A stretch of 42,367 nt of DNA from Gammaproteobacteria bacterium (GTDB lineage Bacteria > Pseudomonadota > Gammaproteobacteria > Pseudomonadales > Azotimanducaceae). Position 1 is the first letter of the stretch; the number at the start of each line of letters is the position of its first letter. The position numbers and the translations under genes are program-made. Shown piece after piece: positions 16,464 through 26,094 of this stretch. The stretch covers positions 1 to 42,367 of the forward strand of contig JAPPHD010000085.1 of the NCBI GenBank assembly GCA_028821125.1, in the 5' to 3' direction. The notes below the pieces were generated by a model. It was not told the DNA's origin, made no database searches, and was given only the letters and a program-made list of their open reading frames with translations.

Positions 16464-18329
16464 ATGCGTCACCAACCCGGGGCACGGGCCACTCGCGCGC
16501 GGTTGATCGGCGCCGCAATCGCCGGCCTGACCTCAATGGCGGCCCTCGCCGATTCCCAGTACTCCGCGCCGGTGGGCAAGAACTACCCCCTCAACCTGTA
16601 CTGGGGGGACACCCACCTGCACTCGCGCAACTCCGCGGACGCCTACTCGCTCGGCAACATGAACCTGACGCCGGCGGATGCCTACCGCTTCGCCCGGGGC
16701 CAGGAACTGACCGCCCACAACGGCATGCGCGTGCGCCTGCGCCGGCCGCTGGACTTCCTGGTCGTATCCGACCACGCCGAGTATCTCGGCGGCTACTACA
16801 GGTTCGGCGTGGGCGATCCGCTGGTGGCGAACACCGACGCCGGGCGGCAATGGGCGGCGTTCATCGCCCAGGGCAATCCGGAACAGATGATCGCCACGTT
16901 CACCGGCAGCATGGACGACCCGCAGACCTACCCGCCTTTCCCGTCCGAAACCCGCAGGCTGATCTGGCAGGACGTGGCGCAAACCGCGGACGACTACAAC
17001 GATCCCGGCCGGTTCACGGCGTTCACCGGCTACGAGTGGACCTCGATGATCGACGGCAACAACCTGCACCGGGTCGTCATCTACAAGGACGGCGCGGACA
17101 AGGCCGGCCGACTGCCCCCATTCTCCGGGCAGGACAGCCTCGACCCCCGGGACCTGTGGCGGGCGCTCGCGCGCTACGAGGCCGAGACCGGCGGCGAGGT
17201 CATCGCCATCCCCCACAACGGCAACCTGTCCAACGGCATGATGTTCCCCGCGAAGTCGGTGGACGGCCGCCCCCTCGACCGCGCCTATGCGCAACTCCGC
17301 TCCCGTTGGGAACCCATCGCCGAAGTCACCCAGGTGAAGGGTGACAGCGAAGCCCACCCGACGCTTTCGCCCGATGACGAGTTCGCCGACTTCGAGACCT
17401 GGGACTGGGATAACATCGGCCGCAACCAGGCCAAGGAAGACTGGATGCTGCCCCACGAATACGCCCGCGGGGCGCTCAAGCTGGGCCTCGGCTTCGAGGC
17501 GGATCTGGGCGTCAACCCCTTCAAGTTCGGCATGATCGGCAGCACCGACAATCACACCTCGCTGGCCACGGCGGCGGAGGACAACTATTTCGGCAAGTTT
17601 GCCGAATCCGAACCCGGCCTGGAGCGGCTGGAAAACGCCATGGCCGCCGGCCAACTGTGGGAGAACTGGAAGATCGTCGCCTCGGGCTACGCGGCGGTGT
17701 GGGCGCGGGAGAACACCCGCGAGGAACTGTTCGCCGCCATGAAGCGCCGCGAGGTGTACGCCACCACCGGCACGCGAATCGCCGTGCGCTTCTTCGGCGG
17801 CTGGGACTACGACCCGGGCGTGATCCACCAGCCCGCCTACCTGGACATCGCCTACGCCAACGGCGTGCCCATGGGCGGCGACCTCACCGCCGCTCCGCAG
17901 GGCGCCGCGCCCACCTTCATCGCCGTCGCCGCGAAAGACCCGGACTGGGCGAACCTCGACCGCATCCAGATCGTAAAGGGCTGGCTCGACAGCGAGGGCA
18001 ACCTGCACGAGAAGGTCCACGACGTGGCGCTCTCCGACGGACGAGAGGTAAACCCGGAATCCGGCAAGGCCCCGCCCGTGGGCACCACCGTGAACGTCGC
18101 CGAGGCGAGCTACACGAACACCATCGGCGCCCCCATGCTCGCTGCCGTGTGGACCGACCCGGATTTCGACCCGGCCGAACGCGCCTTCTACTACGCCCGG
18201 GTGATCGAGATTCCCACCCCGCGCTGGACCGCCTACGACGCCAGGTACTTCAACATCGACCTGCCCGACCACATCCCCACCACCGTGCAGGACCGAGCCT
18301 ATACATCCCCCATCTGGTACACACCCTGA
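16464..18329 (+). CDS. DUF3604 family protein (exported PHP-like metal-dependent hydrolase)
   Basis: 621 residues with an N-terminal export signal (RARLIGAAIAGLTSMAALA|DS). The family's hallmark first metal site is seen in 'LYWGDTHLHSRNSADAY' (D-T-H-x-H), followed by 'FLVVSDHAEYLGGY' and later 'IAIPHNGNLSN' and 'GSTDNHTSLA', a set of His and Asp residues like that of PHP-type phosphoesterases. The protein would act in the periplasm. DUF3604 substrates are not known to me. The ATG at 16464 was chosen because it just precedes the signal peptide. Upstream is a repeat patch rather than a gene. Confidence 0.88.
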   Translation: MRHQPGARATRARLIGAAIAGLTSMAALADSQYSAPVGKNYPLNLYWGDTHLHSRNSADAYSLGNMNLTPADAYRFARGQELTAHNGMRVRLRRPLDFLVVSDHAEYLGGYYRFGVGDPLVANTDAGRQWAAFIAQGNPEQMIATFTGSMDDPQTYPPFPSETRRLIWQDVAQTADDYNDPGRFTAFTGYEWTSMIDGNNLHRVVIYKDGADKAGRLPPFSGQDSLDPRDLWRALARYEAETGGEVIAIPHNGNLSNGMMFPAKSVDGRPLDRAYAQLRSRWEPIAEVTQVKGDSEAHPTLSPDDEFADFETWDWDNIGRNQAKEDWMLPHEYARGALKLGLGFEADLGVNPFKFGMIGSTDNHTSLATAAEDNYFGKFAESEPGLERLENAMAAGQLWENWKIVASGYAAVWARENTREELFAAMKRREVYATTGTRIAVRFFGGWDYDPGVIHQPAYLDIAYANGVPMGGDLTAAPQGAAPTFIAVAAKDPDWANLDRIQIVKGWLDSEGNLHEKVHDVALSDGREVNPESGKAPPVGTTVNVAEASYTNTIGAPMLAAVWTDPDFDPAERAFYYARVIEIPTPRWTAYDARYFNIDLPDHIPTTVQDRAYTSPIWYTP

Positions 18330-18402
18330 ACAGCTCTCACATCCACGCCAGCCACAACCCCACCCCGCTGGCGCGGCATGAACAACACAAAACCCCGGGA
18401 CA

Positions 18403-18511
18403 GAGTTCGTATGCGGCGCTTCCCTTTCGGCGCGTTAAGCTCGTCCAAAAACCTCCCGCACAGCAGGACAATGGGGCCGTGCGCCGAAAGGGAAGCGCCG
18501 CATGCGAACTC
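18403..18511. repeat. 31-bp near-perfect inverted repeat (MITE/REP-like)
   Basis: Arms 18403-18433 and 18481-18511 are complementary over 31 bp with one mismatch (GAGTTCGTATGCGG versus GAGTTCGCATGCGG), enclosing a 47-base centre. Folded, it makes a strong hairpin between the DUF3604 gene and the isomerase gene. The right arm lies just before the start of the isomerase gene, so it may also affect its expression. Coding potential across it is poor. Confidence 0.85.
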
Positions 18512-18594
18512 GCTGCCCCGTACCCCCGCTTGTTCCAAAGACCCGGCCGTTCACACCGAACCGCAATTCACCTGCCGGTGAAGAAACCCCGACA

Positions 18595-19542
18595 GTGCGC
18601 GCCTTGAAAGACCCGCTGTTCCTCTTCCTGATCGCCGGAACTTCCCTGTTCGCGATCTCCGTACTAGTCGACAAAGACCCGGACCCGCACCACATCCATG
18701 TCGACCTCGACGCCCTGACCGCCTTCGTCCAGCACCGCTCCCAACTGCAGCACCCGCAACTGGCCAGAGCGCGTCTCGAGGGGATGACGCCAGCCGAACG
18801 GCAGTTCGTCATCGACAGCTACGTGCGCGAGGAGGCGCTCTACCGCGAGGCGTTGCGCCTCGGCTTCGGCGACGGCGACTACGTCATCCGCCGCCGCCTC
18901 GCCCAGAACGTGGAGTTCATGGCGGACGGCGCCGCGAGCGCCCTGCCGCCCCTCGACGAGGCCGCCCTGCGCGAGTACTTCGAGAGCAACCCGGAAGATT
19001 ACCGGCAGCCTCCGTCTCTCACCCTCACCCACGTTTTCTTCGACACCTCCAGGCGCGGCGAGGCGCAGGCGCGGGAAGCGGCACAACAGTCCCTCGCCCG
19101 GCTCCGGGCGGAAAATACCGGATTCAACGCCGCCGCCGGCCAGGGCGACGCTTTCCTCTACCACCGCAACTACGTGGAAAGCTCAGGCTCGGATCTCGCC
19201 GGGCATTTCGGTGAAACCATGGCCGGCGCCCTGTTCGATCTCGAACCCGGCGCCTGGCAGGGGCCGCTGCGTTCGCCCTACGGCTTGCACCTGGTGCTGA
19301 TCGCCGCCCGTGGCGAGGGCGGCCTGCCAGTGTTCGAGGAAGTGCGCCTGCGCGTGCGCACCGACGCGGAACAGGCCCGGCGCCGCGAGTTCACGGCCGA
19401 AAGGATCGACGAGATCGTCGGCGCCTACCGCGTCACCGCCGACCCGCTGCCCAGCGGCCGGTCCCCCGGCGGCGTGGCAACAAAGAAGCTGGCCGACCCC
19501 AGCAGGCAGAACAGCGCCAGCAGCGTGAACCCCGACTTGTAG
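18595..19542 (+). CDS. Parvulin-type peptidyl-prolyl isomerase (PpiC-like)
   Basis: About 315 residues from GTG 18595 (VRALKDPLFLFLIAGTSLFAISVLV); this start, or a TTG two codons later, gives a membrane anchor. The body has a helical chaperone-like part 'HPQLARARLEGMTPAERQFVIDSYVREEALYREALRLG', then a parvulin domain ('SLTLTHVFFDTSRRGEAQAREAAQQSLARL ... FETMAGALFDLEPGAWQGPLRSPYGLHLVLI'), with the domain's characteristic 'PYGLHLV' ending. It likely helps folding of exported proteins. The last 118 bases overlap the 3' end of the MFS gene on the opposite strand, and the tail residues there look unstructured. Confidence 0.8.
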   Translation: MRALKDPLFLFLIAGTSLFAISVLVDKDPDPHHIHVDLDALTAFVQHRSQLQHPQLARARLEGMTPAERQFVIDSYVREEALYREALRLGFGDGDYVIRRRLAQNVEFMADGAASALPPLDEAALREYFESNPEDYRQPPSLTLTHVFFDTSRRGEAQAREAAQQSLARLRAENTGFNAAAGQGDAFLYHRNYVESSGSDLAGHFGETMAGALFDLEPGAWQGPLRSPYGLHLVLIAARGEGGLPVFEEVRLRVRTDAEQARRREFTAERIDEIVGAYRVTADPLPSGRSPGGVATKKLADPSRQNSASSVNPDL

Positions 19543-20723
19543 CTGCCGGTAACGTCGGCCATGTAACCGGCGATGATCGGGCCGAGCCCCATGCCCAGCA
19601 TCACCACCAGGCCCGAGAACCCCATGATGGTGCCGAACGAGGAGGGGCCGAAGTAGTCCGCCCGAAGCGCCATCATCTGCGGCCCGCGCAGGCCCCAGGA
19701 CAGGCCGTGCAGCAGCCCGAAGACGATGACTGCCACGGGGCTCTTCGCATAAGCGATCAGCAGCAGCGCCGCGGCGTGCCCCACCATGCACAGCGTGCAG
19801 ATGTAGCGCTTGTTGAACCGGTCGCCGAGATAGCCCCCGGCCACCTGCCCCACCAGCAGAAAGCCCGTCATGAGCGCAAACACCAGCCCCGACAGCGACA
19901 GCGAATAACCGAGCCCCTCATTCAAGTGCGGCACCAGGTGCACCATGATCGAGGAGACCGACAGGAGCGCCGTGGCATGGCCCACCGAAATCAGCCAGAA
20001 CTGCCAGGTGCGCATGGCCTCCCTGGCCGTGTAATCGCGCCCGGGCAGAGCCCCGATGCGCCCGTCTGCGCCGGGCAGATCGAGTGCGATGCCGTCCGGC
20101 TGCAGCCCCTTTTCCTGCGGCCGGTGCCGGAATACCTGCGCCAGCGGCAGCCCCACCATCAGCACCACGATGCCCGACCAGAACGCGGTCGCCCGCCAGC
20201 CGAACGCCTCCAGGCAGAAAACGATGATCGGCACCGAGAGGCCGCCCACAGACATGCCCATTTGCGACATCGCCAGCGCCTTGGCCCGGTGCCGCGTGAA
20301 CCAGTTCACCACCGACACCATGATGGTGCCGAACCCCCCGAGGCTCGCACCGAGCGCCATCATGGCAAAGGTGAGGTAGAAGCCGAGCAGCGTCTCGATG
20401 CCGGCGAACAGCATGAACCCGGCGCCGAAGATCACCGTGCCGATGCTCACGATGATGCGCGGCCCGTACCGGTCTGCCAGCCAGCCCTGCAACGGGCCGA
20501 GAATGCCGCTCTCGATGCGCGTCAGCGCGAACGCGAACCCCAGGAGCGTCTTGCTCCAGCCGAAGTCCGCCTGCAGCAGCACGATGTACGCCCCGTAGGA
20601 ATTCAGCCACAAGAGCGCCGACAGCCACACCACCCCGGCCCCGGCGCCCACGATCCACCAGCCGTAGAACACCCGGCCCGCCGGGCGCAGCACACCATCG
20701 ATTCTGTGCAGCAGTGGATGCAC
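19425..20723 (-). CDS. Major facilitator superfamily transporter (OFA/MCT-like)
   Basis: 432 residues with about twelve predicted helices. The loop 2-3 motif is 'GWLADRYGPRIIVSIG' and the second half repeats it as 'GYLGDRFNKRYICTL'. The N-terminal 'GVLRPAGRVFYGWWIVGAGAGVVW' is typical of the oxalate/formate and monocarboxylate branch. The substrate is likely a small organic anion; the exact one is unknown. Its last 118 bases overlap the isomerase gene tail to tail. The 20724-21011 stretch before the next gene shows no convincing gene. Confidence 0.87.
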   Translation of the reverse strand: MHPLLHRIDGVLRPAGRVFYGWWIVGAGAGVVWLSALLWLNSYGAYIVLLQADFGWSKTLLGFAFALTRIESGILGPLQGWLADRYGPRIIVSIGTVIFGAGFMLFAGIETLLGFYLTFAMMALGASLGGFGTIMVSVVNWFTRHRAKALAMSQMGMSVGGLSVPIIVFCLEAFGWRATAFWSGIVVLMVGLPLAQVFRHRPQEKGLQPDGIALDLPGADGRIGALPGRDYTAREAMRTWQFWLISVGHATALLSVSSIMVHLVPHLNEGLGYSLSLSGLVFALMTGFLLVGQVAGGYLGDRFNKRYICTLCMVGHAAALLLIAYAKSPVAVIVFGLLHGLSWGLRGPQMMALRADYFGPSSFGTIMGFSGLVVMLGMGLGPIIAGYMADVTGSYKSGFTLLALFCLLGSASFFVATPPGDRPLGSGSAVTR

Positions 20724-21011
20724 GCTTACGCTCCAGGTCTTAATTGCGCCTGAAAATCGGCTTCGGGCGTCTTCTCGCCGGTGATCCGCAGTGGGCCGGC
20801 GCCGGAATCGGAGGGCAATGACCGGAACAGTTTACACCGGCGCGCCGCCGCAGGCCGAGGCGCGCATGATCTTCAGTTCATGGCACCTGAACCGGCGGCG
20901 CCTTCAGGCGGGTCCGGGTGAACCGGCGCATCGCGCGACAGGCGTTGCAGGACGTCATCGACGCGGCGGAAATCCCTGAGCAAGCCGGGGTGCCGTTCAG
21001 GGACGCCGGCA

Positions 21012-21785
21012 CTACCCGGATTCAGATTCCTGCGAAACGCCGCCCAGCAGGTTCTGCAGCCCCTCCATCATGGAGACCGGCAGCGGAAAGACGATGGTGG
21101 AGCTCTTCTCGCCGGCGATCTCCGTGAGCGTCTGCAGGTAGCGGAGCTGCATGGCGCCGCCCTCGGCGCTGAGTTCCTTCGCCGCCTCAACCAGCTTCTC
21201 CGCGGCCTGCTGCTCGCCGTCGGCGTGAATGATCTTGGCGCGCCTCTCCCGCTCGGCCTCCGCCTGCTTGGCGATGGCCCGGATCATGCTCTCGTCGATG
21301 TCGACGTGCTTGATCTCCACGTTCGAAACCTTGATGCCCCACTGGTCGGTGGCCTGGTCGAGGATGCCCTGGATGTCCTGGTTGAGCCGCTCCCGTTCCG
21401 CGAGCAGTTCGTCGAGCTCGTGCTGGCCGAGCACCGAGCGCAGCGTGGTCTGGGCAAGCTGGCCGGTGGCTTCCATGTATTGCTCCACGTTGATGATGGC
21501 GCGCTGGGAATCCACCACCCGGAAGTACAGCACCGCGTTCACCTTCACCGAGACGTTGTCGCGGGTGATGAGGTCCTGGGTGGGGATGTCGAGCACGATG
21601 GTGCGCAGGTCTACCCGCACCATCTGCTGGATGACGGGAATAATGATGATCAGGCCCGGCCCCTTGATCTTGTAGAAGCGCCCGAGCATGAACACCACCG
21701 CCCGCTCGTACTCTCTCAGGATCCGGAACGCGCTCGCCAGGATGGCGATGACCACGACCATGATGATGCTGGTGAAGATTTCCAT
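21012..21785 (-). CDS. Slipin / stomatin-like SPFH protein
   Basis: 257 residues. An N-terminal hydrophobic helix ([16 protein letters not shown]) precedes an SPFH (band 7) domain: '[69 protein letters not shown]' is a textbook slipin core. The later part ([27 protein letters not shown]) is coiled coil and builds the ring oligomer. Slipins make membrane microdomains and usually occur with an NfeD protein. That gene lies 91 bases upstream on the same strand, supporting a functional pair. Confidence 0.92.
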   Translation of the reverse strand: MEIFTSIIMVVVIAILASAFRILREYERAVVFMLGRFYKIKGPGLIIIIPVIQQMVRVDLRTIVLDIPTQDLITRDNVSVKVNAVLYFRVVDSQRAIINVEQYMEATGQLAQTTLRSVLGQHELDELLAERERLNQDIQGILDQATDQWGIKVSNVEIKHVDIDESMIRAIAKQAEAERERRAKIIHADGEQQAAEKLVEAAKELSAEGGAMQLRYLQTLTEIAGEKSSTIVFPLPVSMMEGLQNLLGGVSQESESG

Positions 21786-21876
21786 GTTTACACCTCTTGT
21801 TCGCCGATACGCGCCGTCCGTTCAGTCAGGATCGCACCCGTCGGCCGCTTTCTCGTGAAGCTGACGTGTAGCCCCA

Positions 21877-23385
21877 TCAGGCCCCCTGTTCGCTCTCCGG
21901 TTCGACGTCAAGAACCAGTCCGTCGACGCCGGTTATCCGCACCTTCGTGTCTTTCGCAAGCGGTGCGGCACTCTGCGCCTGCCAGATCTCGCCGAACGCC
22001 CGCACCGTGCCCCGCCCCTGAAATTCCTCGATCACCAGCGCGCTGCCGCCCACCATGCCCTCGACGCCCGAGACGACCTTCGACGCCCGGGCGCGCACCG
22101 CCGCGCCGACGATGAAGAACGCAACGCCTCCGGTGGCCGCGGCGAACCCGGCAATGATGGCGATGGGCAACTGGTAGCCGGGCAGGTCGCTGTCTACCAG
22201 GATGATGGAGCCGATCACGAAAGCGACCACCCCGCCCACGCCGAGCACCCCGTAGGTGGGCGTCATCACCTCCAGTATCAGCATGCCGATGCCCACGGCG
22301 ATGAGCGCCAGGCCCGCGTAGTTCACCGGCAGCATCTGCAGGCCGTAGGCGCCGAGCAGCAGGCAGATGATGCCGGTGACGGCGGGAAACATGATGCCGG
22401 GGTTGTAGAACTCCAGCATGAGCAGGTACACCCCGACGATCAGCAGCCCATAGGCGATGGACGGGTCGGTGATGATCGACAGCAGTTCGTGGCGCCAGTC
22501 GGTCTCCACGCGCACCAGTTCGGCCTCGGCCGTGGCCAGCGTCAGCACCTCGTCGCCGACTTCCACCTCCCTGCCGTCGAGCTCCTCGAGCAGCACCGCG
22601 AGATTCGGCGCCATGATGTCGATGACGTTCTGCTCCAGCGCCGCGCTGGCGCGCAGGTTGTCGCCGTCGCGCACCGTCTTCTCGGCCCATTCCACGTTGC
22701 GCCCGCGCAACTCCGCCAGGCTCTGCAGGTAGGCCACCGCATCGTTGATCACCTTGCGCGTCATGGCATCGGCGGGTGGCGGCGCCCTGTCGGCCTCGGC
22801 CGGCTTCTCCGCGGCCCCGTCGCCTTCTTCCGGCCCGCCGGCTTCGGAACCGCTTGCCCCCTCGCCTTCTTCCGCGTCTTTCACGCCGTCCTTCCCCTCC
22901 GCCCGATCCTCCTCCGCGGGGGGCTGGCGCCAGGGCGAGGGCGAACGTGGCGGCTGCTGCTGGGGCGCGATGCTCACCGGCGTCGACGAGCCGATATTGG
23001 TGGCCGGCGCCATCGCCGCGACATGGCTCGCGTAGGCGATATAGGTCCCCGCGCTCGCCGCCCGCGCGCCGCTCGGCGAAACATAGGTAATGACGGGAAT
23101 TTCCGAGCCGAGAATGGCCTTGACCAGGTCGCGCATGGACTTGTCGAGCCCGCCGGGCGTATCCATGCGAATCACTACCGCCCCGGCGCCGGCCTCACCC
23201 GCATCCTCGATGGCCCGAATCACCAGGTCGGCGCTCGCCGGCCCCACGGCGCCATCGAGTTCGACCAGCCATACCGCGCCGCCCCCGGCATCTTCCGCGG
23301 CCGGCGCCGAAAACGCCGCCGCGAGCCCGAGCGTCACGATGAACAAGAGCCGGCTACGCATTCCTGCCAACGGTTTCCAAGTCAT
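21877..23385 (-). CDS. nfeD: NfeD protein with ClpP-class serine protease domain
   Basis: 502 residues. A signal peptide (to about residue 29) precedes a ClpP-like protease domain, with the serine in 'SPSGARAASAGTYIAY' (S111) and a candidate Lys in 'MTRKVINDAVAYL' (K211). Next come four or more membrane helices (residues ~290-420) and a C-terminal OB-fold NfeD domain. An insert of ~65 residues, Pro/Glu/Gly-rich and acidic, splits the protease domain at about residues 140-205. The ATG at 23385 is used; M9 is another possible start. Its partner slipin is next in the operon. The protease is thought to cleave stomatin-type proteins. Confidence 0.92.
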   Translation of the reverse strand: MTWKPLAGMRSRLLFIVTLGLAAAFSAPAAEDAGGGAVWLVELDGAVGPASADLVIRAIEDAGEAGAGAVVIRMDTPGGLDKSMRDLVKAILGSEIPVITYVSPSGARAASAGTYIAYASHVAAMAPATNIGSSTPVSIAPQQQPPRSPSPWRQPPAEEDRAEGKDGVKDAEEGEGASGSEAGGPEEGDGAAEKPAEADRAPPPADAMTRKVINDAVAYLQSLAELRGRNVEWAEKTVRDGDNLRASAALEQNVIDIMAPNLAVLLEELDGREVEVGDEVLTLATAEAELVRVETDWRHELLSIITDPSIAYGLLIVGVYLLMLEFYNPGIMFPAVTGIICLLLGAYGLQMLPVNYAGLALIAVGIGMLILEVMTPTYGVLGVGGVVAFVIGSIILVDSDLPGYQLPIAIIAGFAAATGGVAFFIVGAAVRARASKVVSGVEGMVGGSALVIEEFQGRGTVRAFGEIWQAQSAAPLAKDTKVRITGVDGLVLDVEPESEQGA

Positions 23386-23560
23386 GCAACGATCTTACTC
23401 CAACCGCGGTACAGGGGCACATGAAGGCTTCCCGGGCGGGGTACGTGGGGATCATGCATCGCGGTCCCGCGAAGAATCGGCCTTTTCCTACATACGGCCA
23501 TCGCCCCGTGATCGACAATATGAGGCAACTTCGGCGACAATCCGGCTTGAGGAACCGATC

Positions 23561-24040
23561 ATGAATTACGAGTTCATCACCACCATCGCCACCATCCTGC
23601 TGGTCGGCGCGAGCATCGCGGGTTTCATCCTTCAGGCCATCAAGGCCTCGACACGGTCGACGGACGCCAGGTTCGCCGCGATCGACGCACAATTTCAACT
23701 GGCAGAGCAGCGGTCTGACGCTCGATTTCAACAACTGGAGGGCCGGTTTGAAAAAATCGACCAGCGGTTCGAACTGGTCGACCAGCGTTTCGAACAGGTC
23801 GATCAGCGGTTCGAACTGGTCGACCAGCGTTTCGAACAGGTCGACCAGCGATTTGAAAAGATCGATCGGCGCATGGACAGGTTCGAAGAGCGCTTCTACG
23901 AAATCCAGAAAGAGTTCACGAGAATCCAGAAAGAATTCAACAGCGTGCACTCCGCCATCGCCCGGCTCGGGGCCATGGTGGAAGCCATTGGCGTCACTTT
24001 CGCAACCGGGAGCGTCCCCAAGATGGAACGCCAGGCATGA
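23561..24040 (+). CDS. Membrane-anchored coiled-coil protein with 7-residue repeats (family member 6)
   Basis: 159 residues. The ATG at 23561 has a GAGG site 8 bases upstream and is better than the longer frame. An N-terminal hydrophobic helix (FITTIATILLVGASIAGFILQAI) is followed by long coiled coil with near-identical seven-residue units QRFELVD and QRFEQVD (about five in a row, DNA period 21 bp), then 'RRMDRFEERFYEIQKEFTRIQKEF'. The exact heptads fit a regular left-handed coiled coil, unlike the 11-residue repeats of the protein at 7971-8462. No function is known. It lies between nfeD (divergent) and the acyl-CoA ligase (convergent). Confidence 0.78.
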   Translation: MNYEFITTIATILLVGASIAGFILQAIKASTRSTDARFAAIDAQFQLAEQRSDARFQQLEGRFEKIDQRFELVDQRFEQVDQRFELVDQRFEQVDQRFEKIDRRMDRFEERFYEIQKEFTRIQKEFNSVHSAIARLGAMVEAIGVTFATGSVPKMERQA

Positions 24041-24055
24041 CGAACGCGCGTACCC

Positions 24056-25714
24056 CTAACCGGAATCCGCCAATTTGCGCAGGTCCGGCAGCACGTACTC
24101 CTGATCCGCCAGGTGCGCGCGAACCACTTTCTTGTCCATCTTGCCTGTGGATGTGAGCGGAATGCTGTCCACGTAGAGCACGTCGTCCGGCAGTTGCCAC
24201 TTGGCGAACGCCGTCGCGCAATGAGCGAGGATCGCCTCCGCGCTCACCTGCCGCCCCGGGTCGGGCACCACCAGAGCCACCGGCCGCTCGTCCCACCGCG
24301 GGTGGGGCTGGGCCACCACGCAGGCCTGGGCGACGCCGTCCAGCGCCACGATGTGGTTCTCGAGGTCGACGCTGGAGATCCACTCGCCGCCGCTCTTCAC
24401 CAGGTCTTTCGACCGGTCGGAAATGATCAGGTATTCCTCCGGGTCGATCTTGCCCACGTCGCCCGTGATCAGCCAGCCGTCGTGGAACTTGTCCGGCTGG
24501 GGATTTCTGTAGTACTCCGAACAGATCCAGGGCCCGCGGATGAGGATCTCGCCCACCGACTCGCCGTCGTGAGGCAGCCGGTTGAAGTCGTCATCGAAGA
24601 TGTCCAGCTCCAGCCCCGGCATGAGCTGGCCGGCCTTGGCCACGTTCTCGAACTGCTCGTCCTCGGAAATGGAGAGCTGGCTGCGCTTCATCACCCGCCG
24701 CGACAGGGTCGCCAGCGGCGATGTCTCCGTCATGCCCCAGCCCTGCACCATCTCGACGCCCAGCGCATCCCAGTACCAGCGGATCAGCGACGGCGGCGGC
24801 GCCGAACCGCCGCAGGTGAGCCGTTCCAGCGCCGAGAGGTCGTAGGCGTCCGGGTTTGCCTCGACGGCCGCCTTCACGCCCTGCCAGATCGTCGGCACGC
24901 CCGCCGATATCGTCACCCGTTCGGACACGAGCAGGTCGAGCAGCCTCGCCGGGTCCATGAAGCGGTGCGGCATCACCTGCTTGCAGCCGAGCATCAGCGC
25001 CGCCCAGGGAATGCCCCAGCCCATCGCGTGGAACATGGGCACAATGCCGAGCACCGTATCCGCGCCCGAGAGCCCCATGGAATCGGCCAGGCACTCCGTG
25101 AGCGTGTGCAGGTACTGGGAGCGGTGCTCGTACTCCACGCCCTTGGGGTCGCCCGTGGTGCCGCTGGTGTAACACAGGCCCAGCGGCGAGTTCTCGTCGA
25201 TCTCCGGCCATTCGTAGCGCGTCGGCCTGCCGGCGATGAACGCCTCGTAATCCACCGCCCGCGGAAGGCTGGTCGACCACCCTTCAAAGCCGTCTTCGGT
25301 CGCAACCACCACCCGCTCCACGGTGGGCATAACATCCTTCAGCGGCTCCAGCAGCGGCAGCACGTCCGCGTCGGCAATAATCACCCGGTCTCCCGCGTGA
25401 TTGACGATGTACTCCAGGTCTTTCGTCCCGAGCCGGATGTTCAGCGTATGCAGCACCGCACCCATGCCGGCGCAGGCGTGATACGCCTCCAGGTGCCGCG
25501 AGCCGTTCCACATGAACGTCCCCACCACATCGCCCACCCCGATGCCCGCATCGGCCAGCGCATGGGCAAGCTGATGCGCCCGAGCCCGCGTCTCCCGATA
25601 ACTCTGCCGCCGCGTGCCGTTCGCGGTGGCCGTTACGATCTCCTCGTTCGGCGCCACCCTCGCGCCACGCTCGATCAATGCCGACATCAACAGCGGCGTG
25701 TGCTGCATCGCCAT
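24056..25714 (-). CDS. Long/medium-chain fatty-acyl-CoA ligase (AMP-binding)
   Basis: 552 residues, usual length for the family. The AMP-binding P-loop motif 'YTSGTTGDPKGVEYEH' is near residue 181. Further motifs are 'GWGMTETSPLA', 'GWLITGDVGKIDPEEYLIISDRSKDLVKSGGEWIS' (Asp and Arg binding the adenylate, and the hinge Lys region), and the catalytic Lys near the C terminus in 'TSTGKMDKKVVRAHL'. It activates a carboxylic acid by adenylation and moves it to CoA; a fatty acid is the likely substrate. The 25715-26094 stretch upstream shows no convincing gene, only a short internal repeat ('ACGGGAGGCC' twice near 25980-26010). Confidence 0.9.
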   Translation of the reverse strand: MAMQHTPLLMSALIERGARVAPNEEIVTATANGTRRQSYRETRARAHQLAHALADAGIGVGDVVGTFMWNGSRHLEAYHACAGMGAVLHTLNIRLGTKDLEYIVNHAGDRVIIADADVLPLLEPLKDVMPTVERVVVATEDGFEGWSTSLPRAVDYEAFIAGRPTRYEWPEIDENSPLGLCYTSGTTGDPKGVEYEHRSQYLHTLTECLADSMGLSGADTVLGIVPMFHAMGWGIPWAALMLGCKQVMPHRFMDPARLLDLLVSERVTISAGVPTIWQGVKAAVEANPDAYDLSALERLTCGGSAPPPSLIRWYWDALGVEMVQGWGMTETSPLATLSRRVMKRSQLSISEDEQFENVAKAGQLMPGLELDIFDDDFNRLPHDGESVGEILIRGPWICSEYYRNPQPDKFHDGWLITGDVGKIDPEEYLIISDRSKDLVKSGGEWISSVDLENHIVALDGVAQACVVAQPHPRWDERPVALVVPDPGRQVSAEAILAHCATAFAKWQLPDDVLYVDSIPLTSTGKMDKKVVRAHLADQEYVLPDLRKLADSG

Positions 25715-26094
25715 GAACGCAATCCTCCAAAACGCGTTTCAACCGCGCGAGTTTAGCGGCTCACCCTCACTTTCTCATTAGACAACGGGGGCATGAGAAT
25801 CCGATTCCCGAAACGGCCGGACTATGCCCGGCCGCGTCCGCCACCGACCGGCGCACAAGACCAATCTAGCCAAACTTTGGCGGATTCGGCCACTGTTGGG
25901 AACCAAGTTCCAGGCCACAGGTCAAAACAAGCAATGGGTATCTGCCCGGACCGCCGGCGAGGCCCCGGTGTAAACGCTGTACGGGAGGCCGCGCGGAAGG
26001 CCATACGGGAGGCCGAACAGCAATAGTGCCGGTAGTTGACCGAGCTTGGCACGGCTTTTGAATGTCTCCCTTGCCGATGGAACAGGAGACAGAC

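Noticed and set aside
25793-26026. 77-residue plus-strand frame
   Set aside because: No ribosome site; Arg/Pro-rich low-complexity product typical of random GC-rich frames.
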